Positions 1 to 9,554 of a stretch of DNA of 64,000 nt are shown here, piece after piece; position 1 is the first letter of the stretch, and every line of letters begins with the position of its first letter. The stretch is from Cyrtodaria siliqua. Its lineage: Eukaryota; Mollusca; Bivalvia; Adapedonta; Hiatellidae. The stretch spans positions 24,251 to 88,250 of the forward strand of contig JAWPHD010010950.1 in NCBI GenBank assembly GCA_037043455.1. The letters run 5' to 3'. A program made the position numbers and the translations under genes. Below the pieces are notes generated by a model. The model was not told the origin of the DNA, searched no databases, and saw only the letters and a program-made list of their open reading frames with translations.

Positions 1-1
1 A

Positions 2-529
2 AATCAGTCGGTACGGGACGGATTTATTGCTGTGAAGCGGAAGAAGATCATAACGTATCATGTCGGAAACATTGATCCAGGTGTAGTTAAAAAAGACATT
101 TACGACTATGTCAAAGAAAGAAATGTACATGTTACAAACATTAGAATGTATCACGGGAAATATGGCTCCTCTGTGAGAATAAACATAGCAGAATGTGATT
201 CTGAAAAAGTTGAAGGTAGCGAGTTTTGGCCTAACGATATTGAGGTTAGAAGATGGATGAATAAGAGTGAGTGGGACAAAGAACTTAGCGAACGGAGACA
301 GGAAATTCAAAACAGACGGGCAAATAGACAACGCAACAGACGTAGATCATGGAACTTTGACATAAACGACCACAACGGTTATGGGACAGAAATAAATTAC
401 GAGACAGTTGACAGAAATTATCACTATGACAACTACAGAGACGACCAATACGAACGGAGAGACACGGACAGGTACATGGGGTGGGACAATGACAGGGGTA
501 GAGATGTGTGGTCAGAAATCGACAATTAG
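2..529 (+). pseudogene. LINE ORF1, C-terminal part (window-truncated)
   Basis: The reading frame is already open at the window edge and ends with TAG at 527-529. It matches the C-terminal 175 residues of the minus-strand ORF1 at 47,017-48,846 with only a few substitutions. What is visible is a compact RNA-binding-like region (about the first 85 residues, alternating hydrophobic strands ending in an FWPNDIEVRRW segment), then a strongly basic stretch rich in R, N and Q, and a tail rich in D, Y, R and N. Such proteins bind the element RNA in non-LTR retrotransposons. No CCHC knuckle is seen in this part. It lies 104 bases before ORF2, as usual for a two-ORF LINE. Whether ORF1 is intact upstream cannot be judged here. 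Confidence 0.75.
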
Positions 530-633
530 TGTTAGCGGAGGCCTTCTAGCTTGCACAATTATTGTAAGCTGCATACGTTGATTAACTTCTTAATACGGTT
601 TTAAATATACTTTGTTCGAATGTTAGAGGCATT

Positions 634-3600
634 ATGTCGTCGGCGTACCCGCTGTCTAACTTATTGCATAACCACAATATTGACATAGCTTTCATAAGCG
701 AACATAAATTGTTCGCGCACTCAATTTCATTTCTAAATAGTGTCCACCCAGACTTTTTGGCTTATTCCACAGTGAATCAATCTGATGACCCATATAGCAA
801 GGCAAGATGTGGGAAAGCGGGTACAGCGATACTGTATAGAAAATGTTTTAGAAATGATGTGTCTATGCTACAAAATATACAAAATGATAGAATTCTCGGG
901 GTAGAGGTTAGGACCCAACATTTGACGCCAACATACATGTTTAGCGTATATATGCCATCAGAAAACATCATAGATCATTATACAGACTGTTTTAGCGATC
1001 TACAAGCTCTGTCGTCGTTTTACTCAACTCAAGGTGACGTCATCATAGCAGGAGATTTCAATGGCCAATTACTAGGCAGTAACGGTACCATACCAGAAAC
1101 AGGTTGTACATTGAAATCAAAGATTATTTCTAATTTTGTAACAGCAAATGGGTTACTCTCTGTTAATGAGATGAACAACAGGCCCAAAGTACTCTTTCAT
1201 CCCGACTAAGGCGATGATAGATCATATACTTATTGAAAAATCAATGGTAAACCGTATACGAAAGTCATCCGTTATCGAAGAACGTCATATATTTACATCG
1301 GACCATCTACCGTTGTTTTTACAAATAGATTTAGACGAAATTGGTATACATAATATATCTCTTAAACGTTCTGTAGCGTGGAACAAATGTACTGCTGAAC
1401 ATATACAATCGTATCAATACCATATAGCTAACAATATAGACATTGATTATTTAGAAAAAGAAATGCGTACTCCAGATGAAATGAACGACGTTATCGTAAA
1501 CGCCATCCATTCGGCATCCTCTGTACTACCTAAACGTAAATTTAATAAATAAGCAAAACCGTATTGGACGTATGAGGTTAAGACAGCTCACACTGAATCA
1601 CGACACTTTAGGCGACAATGGATCGAAGATGGGAGGCCCAGAGGACCCCAGTATGAATCGTATAAAACGTATAAAAGTGCTAAGAACACTTTTCGGCGAC
1701 TGCAACGAATTGCGTCCGATAAATACCTAAATCATTCATACGAAGAACTTGAACGCGCGGCCGAATTAGATTACATACTGTTTTGGAGACTCTTAAGGGG
1801 GAAAAAAGATAAACCTGTCGAGATATGTTCAAAAATTATTGAGAATGGTAATACATACACCGAAGCAAATATAGCTAACGGTTTTGGTCAATACTTCAAA
1901 GATGTTTTTACGCTAGTCGATAACAAGGAGGGACCGCTGTCACAAAATATTAATTCTAAGCTCCGTCAACACAGTACAAAACAAATGGGAGAATTCGGAT
2001 ACATTATTGAATCTCAAGTAACCGAGTCCAATATTTCGAATATTACTAAGCAACTAATGAAAAGAAAAAGTTCTGGAATAGATAACGTTTTAAATGAACA
2101 TGTAATATATGGAGGAATGCATCTAAATACATCGATAGCTATATTGTTCAACAGAATTCTGTTGTATGAATGCATCCCAATACCATGGAAAACCAGTATT
2201 CTCGTCCCAATATATAAGGGGAATGGCAAGAATAAGTCTGACCCAAGTAGTTATAGACCGGTCGCGCTCTTATCATGTTTTAACAAAATGTTCGAAAAAC
2301 TGTTCCTAGAAAGGTTCAATACTTTCTTGAAGACAAAAGGTACTCGATTTCCATGCCTGCAACAGCAAGGATTTCAAAAAGGTGGTTTAAGCTGCATAAC
2401 TACGTCTTTCAATCTCCAAGAGACTATGTTTTACCAACTCGAACAGAAAGGTAAGGTTTACATAGCGTTCCTCGATATAAAAGGGGCATATGACTGGGTG
2501 TGGCACGATGGGCTTCTAGTCAAAATTGGCGACTTAGGAATTACTGGTAAGCTCTGGCGCATCTTAAAGGAAGCGTATACTAACCTTAAATGTGTGGTAC
2601 AAATACACGGAATGACGTCAGACCCGTTTGACATCCAACGTGGATTACGTCAGGGAGGGGTCCTCTCTACATTTCTCTATCTCGTTTACGTCGACGAATT
2701 ACTGCAAACGTTGGAAACTTCCAAATTTAGCGCTAGGGTGTTATCAGTTAAAAGTGGGACCCCGACATGATAGCACTTACCCCGGTAGATCTGCAACATT
2801 TGCTTGACATTGTTTACATATATTCCCAGAAATGGAAGTTTACCATAAGCGTAAACAAATCACTTATTATGAAATATCCTCTTAAAAGGACAGATGATGC
2901 ACTAGAAATGAGATTTGGAAATGCGACCATAGAACAAGCAACCAATATAACTCATTTAGGAATAAGACAAGACTCAAATAATAAGTGAGCACAAAGAATA
3001 ACAGAGCGATGCCAAAAGGCCAGAAATTCGTTTTTCGCTATGATAGGGCTTGGAGTTCGTCCTCTGGGCCTAAACCTATTGACATCAGCAAATTTATACA
3101 GGAAAATCATCATACCAACCGCACTTTATGGCTGCGAATTATGGAATAATATGACAAAATCAGACGTCGATATGTTAAATAGGTTACAACATTTTATTAT
3201 GAAAAAGATTCAGGGATTTCATACACGTACTCGGTCAGATATGTGCGAACCAATGTTGGGTCTTATACGTCTATCCGCAGAGGTAGATAAAAGAAAACTT
3301 GTATTTTTGCATAAGATTTTAACACTGAATAGTGAGACGATACGTCAGAAGGTATTTTTAAGACGTTATTTCATGTATCTTACACATACGAGTGATAACC
3401 AACAAGGTTTTATTCCCGATATATGCAAATTATTAGATACATATGATTTACAAGGCATCATTAATGATTTTTTACGAGATGTAAATTCTCTGCCGAGTAA
3501 ACAGGTATGGAAGAAGAAAGTGCATACAGCATACAGCAAAGAAACGAATCTATGGCGCAAAAGACCAAACGCAGATCAAGACTTTGCATACTTCAAAATA

Positions 3601-3996
3601 TTACATACAGAAATACGGCCCGCGATAATATACGAGTTGTCGCGCAACCATTCTCCTCTATATATCGTAGATCTCGTTGCCTTGTTATGGACAAGATCAA
3701 TCATTCTGAAAGATAAAACATGTATAAACTGTTCAAGTGTACACCAAGACACAATCTCTTATGTCCTTTCAAAGTGTACGACTAGTAGAAATGTGAGAGC
3801 CGCGTTGCTTAACGACCTGAAACTTATTTGTGGCCCGGTATTCACTAACGAGTTAAGTTTGATGGACGAAACCAGATTTACTCTGAAAATTCTCGGTGCG
3901 GATATAGGTATTTCACTCTGACGAAGCGTCCAAGATGCGTTTTTAAAGCGATGTTTTAAATATGCTTTTGATTGTAAATCTTTATTCTATAAATAA
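634..3996 (+). pseudogene. LINE ORF2: endonuclease and reverse transcriptase, broken left copy
   Basis: ORF2 would encode an APE-type endonuclease plus reverse transcriptase that nicks target DNA and primes cDNA synthesis. The endonuclease motifs ISEHKL, AGDFNG and TSDHLPLF are visible between 634 and 1,330. RT motifs include SSYRPVALLS (near 2,255), FLDIKGAYD (near 2,470, catalytic Asp) and RQGGVLS (near 2,650). A CxxC...HxxxxC-type cluster lies near 3,720-3,775. Breaks relative to the right copy are a 5-base deletion near 1,176, TAA at 1,550-1,552, TGA at 2,986-2,988 and TGA at 3,919-3,921. A further break near 2,765, where the YxDD motif should be, is shared with the right copy. The start at 634 is an ATG that the right copy has lost. 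The copy cannot make an active protein. Confidence 0.9.
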
Positions 3997-4605
3997 ATTA
4001 CTCTTGCAGTAAAATGATTGCTTTAAACGTAGCATTAAAAGTACTCAATGTAAAGAACACGTTCACTAACGTACCCGTAATGGCCCGAACCGTTTATGGT
4101 GGGAAAAAACCCGTCCCCGCGCCCTTCCTTCTTCAATTTTCGATTTCGTGATTAAGGCTGGTCAAAACGGGAATATACAACGTATAATATGGAAACTAGC
4201 ACAGTCGCATTATAGCGACTGGATATATGGCCCACTGTTACGTGGGTGAGCGTGTAAGCTAGTATATAGATGCATAAACGATTATGCGTATGTATGCGTA
4301 CATCTATATATGTGTGTTTGTGTGTGAGTATGGGTGTTCACGTGCGTATTTATATAATAGTTGTTCCCTTTGTCACGTTTTATATGCTATTTTGAAATTA
4401 CATATTTGCCATAATGTTATTACTCTATATGTCTCACCATAATTGTAGTATGATAATCTCCCAAGTGGATTACTCTATATGTCTCACCATAATTGTAGTA
4501 TGATAATCTCCCAAGTGGATTACTCTATATGTCTCACCTTAATTGTAGTATGATAATCTCCCAAGTGGACGAAATAAAGTTCATCATCATCATCATCATG
4601 TCTTA
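3997..4605 (+). mobile_element. LINE 3' untranslated region and tail (left copy)
   Basis: After the last ORF2 codon near 3,994 come about 420 bases without coding sequence, including a GT-rich stretch near 4,305-4,340. Three 50-bp tandem units follow, then an AATAAA at 4,573-4,578 and a short run of ATC triplets. An AATAAA followed by a simple-repeat tail is the usual 3' end of I/CR1-type LINEs, so I place the element end at about 4,600. The same tail is present in the right copy near 43,010-43,040. Confidence 0.7.
4420..4569 (+). repeat. 50-bp tandem repeat, three units
   Basis: Three head-to-tail copies of a 50-bp unit begin ttactctatatgtctcacc and end in ctcccaagtgga. The third unit has a single-base difference (cacctt instead of caccat). 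The unit lies immediately before the AATAAA of the LINE 3' end. The right arm has two units. Confidence 0.95.
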
Positions 4606-5768
4606 TTTATTTAATTATTTTACTTTTATCTATCTATCATCTATTTTATTTATTCTTCTTTGCATTACTAGTCAAGTCATTTCCGTAGAGTTATGGTCAA
4701 AGATGACAGCACAACGTATACATGTAGATGTACCGCCAATAATCTGGCGCGAAAACAGGATGCAAGCAGACGACAAAAGATACGAGTGACACATCGTATA
4801 CAATCGCAACTAATCGATAATTTCCGTATCACTCCGCTGAAAGAATCATAAAGAACATTCGGTTATTTCCTTGATACGACATTTTTTAGCCCTTTATTTC
4901 ACGCGTGCGATAAAGCTTTATTGCCCGGCAACTACATCCTAATTGATATGACTAGCTAAGTATATGTCGTATCGTATATTCAAAAACAACGTATTTATAG
5001 GGAAGTATGTGATAGATGTTATTAAGAACTAGTTTATTAAAACCTCCTCTCCACAAGGGTGCAATGCAAAACCAATATCATTCTATAACACCAAAAAAAC
5101 AACAAAAAACGTTTTGTTTCCGTTCAGAAAACTTCTCTTGATTATGCAACGTTTAAAATGTTCACTCGTTAAATTGGTTGCATACCAAAAAGAAGTGTTA
5201 TGCAAACAATACCCTAACTATAAATAAATCATTCTGCCCGGCTACCTATCCGTATTGTGCAAAGCGCAGCAAAACCGAGGAAACGACGTAGTGCCGCCTT
5301 TGTTTACACGAGTTTTCGCGGTAATACTCCGGAAAATCGGGTTTCCATATTTTGGTATGCCGTCTTTTTCACATGTGTTATGTATTTCAAAATGACCCGT
5401 TGATCCGGATACCAATCGGTGTTATGCATAAACGTAGGTTTCCATGTGGCACAAGGCAATTTGCTTTAGTTTCTTAGGGGTTCGTGAGACCTTTGAATGC
5501 CCTTGCATTGTTCGTAATGTAATCCTCGAAGTTATAATGCTCTCAAAAGCTGTGTTAATCTCTTCATTTGTATAAGCATAGGAACGTTAACATAAATCCA
5601 ATACAAAGATACACTTATTAAACGTATATACATATAAACGCATATGAGAGAAAAATCGAAAGACATTTCAAATTAAGGTTAACATGTGTTCAGCTTTTCA
5701 CAGCTTAAATAAAGACCTAATTTTGCGACATATACTGCTAAAACTTAATTTCCAGCGTGTTGTACTCA
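4606..5768. other. Non-coding flank of the LINE, shared by both arms
   Basis: No convincing gene is seen. The sequence is duplicated in inverted orientation at about 41,820-43,010, although it lies outside the retrotransposon. This shared flank is the direct proof that the two LINE copies arose by segmental duplication. Confidence 0.7.
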
Positions 5769-5880
5769 TGGGAGAAGTACGGGGGTTTGGTGGCGGAGAC
5801 GGGGTGAGGGGTGGGAGTGGGGGGGGGGGGGGGGTGGGGGGGTGAGGGGGTTGGGAGGGGGGGGGGGGTGGTTGAGTGGG
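5769..5880 (+). repeat. Poly-G-rich tract
   Basis: A long G-rich stretch includes uninterrupted runs of eight or more G separated by t, tga or tt. It can form G-quadruplexes on the + strand. The matching C-rich tract in the right arm lies near 41,745-41,820, so the two arms present the G-rich strand in opposite directions. Proline-rich open frames on the minus strand here are an effect of composition. Confidence 0.9.
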
Positions 5881-5893
5881 TGTCGAGATAGAT

Positions 5894-7769
5894 GTAAAGT
5901 CACTGTTAGACATTTACACGTATAGTGGATAACAGTTGATCTAGACTTTGTTGCATACACGATACACGTGCATGAGATACTGGTGCTTATAGGCATGCTA
6001 TGGACTTTATATATTCCAGTGTAATAAGGCAATAAGCACGCATAGCTTTAAATTAATAATAATAATAAAAAAGCTGTTCATGATTTAGTATGCTAGGTCG
6101 GAAATATGTGTTTTATTTATCGCAAAAAAAAAGAGTTGTCCAAGTCAATTTTTCACGTGCAGGGATTTTTTAAGTTTATAGCCGCTATCATTGTACATGT
6201 ATATTAATTGACCAAAAGGGCAAATAAAAACCGTACTTGTTATCGGCGTGGCGACATATAACTAGCCCTAGGGCAGAAAGAATAATTACACATGTATATA
6301 CATTTTAGATAATGGCTAGATTTTTCTTTTTATAATTGATAATTAACTTTTGTACTTTTTACAAATGACTATTATTTGTAAAGTACAGTATATAACACGT
6401 ATACACTAGTATACATGTATATGACAACCATTTTACATTTAACTTTGCTCAACATTTTGTTTCGATGCTTGCATGTTTATATGCAATTAACTTTTCAATC
6501 GTCTTGTACATAATTTGTGTTCATACTTCCAGAAATTATCGCCACGTGATCAGGACATTTGGAACGACTGTAGTTCAAGGTTGTTTTTTGTTTGATCTGA
6601 AATGAGGCTTTAATGGAGATCATCGAACGTTTTGGATGTATTTGAACAATGCTCTTTAAAAAAAAAAATGAAGAAGATCCGAAATCAATATCGACACTTT
6701 ATTGGGTAGACAGTAAGACTTTAAAAAATATATCAAGTCGGCCTTTTCTTTTCTTTTTCTCTTTTTTTTTAAATAATCATAATTATTTGCCTTTTGAAAG
6801 GGCAGGAATAACGAATAATGAATAATGAATAATAAATAATGAATAATGAATAACGAATAATGAATAATGAATAATGAATAATGAATAACGAATAACGAAT
6901 AATGAATAATGAATAATGAATAACGAATAACGAATAACGAATAATGAATAATGAACATGTGCCATACAAAACGTCATCAGTCAGAAAAACATCAATGGTG
7001 TATGCAGGAATTCATATTAAGGGACGTGATTATTTAAAAAGAAGTTCGGCTATCGCAGAGTTATCTCCATCCCTCTGGTATCTCATATTCATAGGTTATT
7101 AGATTTGTATTGCGATATATGCACGAGTTATTTTGCGTATTATTCCGCGACTTTAGGAGTTGCATCCACTACACCATCGAATTATCTTGTGAATATATTC
7201 AGATACATATTTGTTTATAATCAAGATTTATATGAATTGCTTAGTGTCGGTGTTTGTGGCTTATTGTATTAATTAAACAGTTTTGCTTCAACAAGATGGT
7301 TGTACTCACTTTAGTTTAGGATTTATTTTTGCTGTTGATATACTCTTATGATTTCTAATTAAAACATGTTGTTTTAAATTGTTCATTGTGAATTGCAATA
7401 TTGTACATTATTTAAAGGATAATTACAACTTCATGTCATAATTTACTTGTGTTTGTCTTTAGTTTCAAAGCCACCAGTTGATGTTTCTTCACGACCCCAC
7501 AACTAGAAATGTGTCCATAGGACACGGATGCCCCCGGTATAAGTTACTAGAACTATGAATTCGCCAAAAAAAAAATGAATTCAAAACATGGACCGTTTCA
7601 AAAGTTATTGAGCGGAAAAGGGGTCATAACTCCTTCAGAAATTGACCGATGTTGACCTAAATCGAACGTGGCCTGTATTTCATAATTACACAGTTACACA
7701 TCAAATATTAATTACAAACATGGACCCTTTCAAAAGTTATTGAGCGGAAACCAATTTGTTGCAGAAAAT
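5894..7769. other. Segment present only in the left arm
   Basis: These 1,876 bases have no counterpart in the right arm, where the sequence jumps from the equivalent of 5,893 to 7,770 with a 2-base AT microhomology. The segment is AT-rich, without a recognisable gene, and includes a 7-bp simple repeat (6,808-6,956) and the beginning of a 160-bp satellite array. The jump ends inside that array, so a deletion in the right arm is more likely than an insertion in the left. Confidence 0.75.
6808..6956 (+). repeat. 7-bp simple repeat (GAATAAT/GAATAAC)n
   Basis: About 20 consecutive 7-mers alternate irregularly between gaataat and gaataac. The minus-strand frames are all open over the tract and read as repeats of F, I, H/R, Y, S and L. 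These are not genes. Confidence 0.95.
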
Positions 7770-8400
7770 TAGGTAGAAAAGGAGCCACAACTCCTGCATA
7801 TAATGAGCAACGTTGACCGAAATCGCATTTGAACTGTATTTTATAAATACACAGCTACACACCACTTATTAATTACAAACATGGACCCTTTCAAAAGTTA
7901 TTGAGCGGAAACCAATTTGTTGCAGAACATTAAGTCGAAAAGGGGACACTACTCCTGCATAAAATGAGCAACGTTGACCGAAATCAAACGTGATCTGTAT
8001 TTATAATTACAAAATGACACACCGAATACGAATTCAAGATATGGATCGTTTCAAAAGTTATTGAGCGGAAACCAATTTGTTGCAGAAAATTAAGTCGAAA
8101 AGGGGCCACAACTCCTGCATAAAATGAGCAACGTTGACAGAAATCGAACTTGACCTGTATTTTATAATTACACAGCTACTCATCAAATATTAACTACAAA
8201 CATGGACCCTTTCAAAAGTTAATGAGCGGAACCAATTTATTGCAGAAAATTAAGTCGAAAAAGGGCCACAACTCCTGCATAAAATGAGCAACGTTAAACG
8301 AAATCGAACTTGACCTGTATTTTATAATTACACAGCTACACACCAAATATTAATTACAAACATGGACCCTTTCAAAAGTTATTGAGCGGAAACCAATTCG
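7501..8400 (+). repeat. Tandem array of about 160-bp units (left arm)
   Basis: Units beginning near the motif catggaccctttcaaaag start at 7,588 (a shorter first unit), 7,720, 7,881, 8,041, 8,202 and 8,362, giving spacings of about 132, 161, 160, 161 and 160 bases. Each contains gttattgagcggaaacc and actcctgcataaaatgagc, with substitutions between units. The array begins after a gtgtccataggacacggatg motif and runs straight into a (GGAC)n tract. I recall this association from bivalve interspersed repeats. Confidence 0.9.
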
Positions 8401-8484
8401 GAGGGGACGGACGGACGGACGGAAGGAACGGACGGACGGACGGAAAGGGACATACGGACGGAAGGTACGGACGGACGGACAGGG
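8400..8484 (+). repeat. (GGAC)n microsatellite (left arm)
   Basis: Imperfect runs of ggac and ggaa tetramers close the 160-bp array. The opposite strand appears in the right arm near 41,011-41,101. Serine, arginine and proline-rich open frames here only reflect the tetramer. Confidence 0.95.
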
Positions 8485-8699
8485 GCAACACTTAATGCCT
8501 CTTTCGGCATTCGAGCGGCATTCTCGATTGCCGGGGGAATAAAAAAGGTCTGCCACGAAAACTTGCATTTAGAGAGCAACACGAGGTTATTATATATCGG
8601 CATACGCACTTTGAAAACATTATCACAGGCAGTCTGTCATATACACCATCCATCATATTGTAATAGATCAATAGATCACTGAATGATAAATTCTACACG

Positions 8700-8775
8700 C
8701 CTACACTCAAGCAAGCACGCACACACACGCACACGCACAGACACACGCACACAAACACACATACAAACACACGCA
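8700..8775 (+). repeat. (CA)n-type microsatellite
   Basis: Imperfect CA dinucleotide tract with cg and ag interruptions, mirrored by a (TG)n tract at about 40,716-40,790. Confidence 0.9.
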
Positions 8776-8869
8776 CTATTAAAATAATTTAAATAGTATA
8801 ATTTAAATAGTACTCACAAAAAGCTGAAGTTACCAGGTCAACGTCCAATTATGGTCGGCATCATCATAG

Positions 8870-9000
8870 TCTCTATGTCACTGAAGAGTTACAGTCATAG
8901 TCCCTGTATCAAGAGTTACAATCATAGTATCTATATCAAGAGTTACAGTCATAGACCCTGTATCAAGATTTACAATAATAGTCCCTGTATCGTGCAGTGT
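8870..9000 (+). repeat. 27-bp minisatellite, outer edge of left array
   Basis: The first four to five units of the 27-bp repeat (core tatcaagagttacaatcat) appear here, directly after the motif ggtcggcatcatcatag. This edge is shared with the right arm near 40,610. Confidence 0.9.
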
Positions 9001-9238
9001 GGCGGCTGTAAAAGGTCTCCCCGTGCTACGAATCAGAAGTGTTATTTTTTACTGGTCCTTTGGGACCAACGAGCCCAATATAGGTGGCTTTAAAGTAGAA
9101 TACCGCTTAAGCCGGTGCTAGGGGGCGTGAGAAGTGTTGCTTCTTTCATTACTTCTCATGAAAATACTCAATAAAACCGAGTCTGCTGCTTTATTCTCTG
9201 AATTATGTTTGTTGCTCTCAAAGGATCACCTTTATCAG
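9001..9238. other. Non-repeat block inside the left minisatellite
   Basis: About 240 bases of different sequence interrupt the repeat and contain tttgggaccaacgagccca, ataccgcttaagccggtgct and aataaaaccgagtctgctg. I see nothing like it in the right arm. It may be a short interspersed element or a 3'UTR-derived fragment, since it contains AATAAA near 9,171. I have no firm identity. Confidence 0.5.
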
Positions 9239-9554
9239 TATTTATTACAATCCTAGTCCCTGTATCAAGAGTAACAATCACAGACCCTATATCAAGAGTT
9301 ACAATCACAGACTCTATATAAAGAGTTACAATCATAGACCCTGTATCAAGGGTTAAAATCCTAGTCCCTGTATCAAGAGTAACAACGACAGACCCTATAT
9401 CAATAGTTACAATCCTAGTCCCTGTATCAAGAGTTACAATCATAGTATCTATATCAAGAGTTACAATCACAGACCCTATATCAAGAGTTACAATCAAAGA
9501 CCCTATATCAAGAGATACAATCATAGACCCTGTATCAAGAGTTACAATCCTAGT

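Larger units (their letters stand above)
1..8995 (+). repeat. Left arm (outer part) of a large inverted duplication
   Basis: This block carries a LINE copy, its 3' flank, a poly-G tract, a 160-bp tandem array, a (GGAC)n tract and a (CA)n tract. The same items appear in reverse order on the opposite strand between about 40,600 and 47,545. Base 1 pairs with about 47,545. By eye the arms differ by scattered substitutions and small indels, plus one 1,876-bp difference. The window cuts the left arm inside LINE ORF1, so its outer end is not visible. Confidence 0.9.

Noticed and set aside
4529..4789. 86-codon open frame after the LINE, present in both arms
   Set aside because: It begins inside the 50-bp repeat and crosses the LINE end into flank. 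Its presence in both arms follows from the duplication and does not imply selection.
5698..6032. Proline-rich open frames over the G/C tract
   Set aside because: They are produced by poly-C on the minus strand; the matching right-arm frames differ because run lengths differ.
6656..6977. Minus-strand open frames of 64-100 codons
   Set aside because: They are translations of the 7-bp simple repeat, open in all three frames.
8350..8609. Serine, arginine and proline-rich open frames at the tetramer repeat, also near 40,883-41,128
   Set aside because: They are translations of (GGAC)n and its complement.
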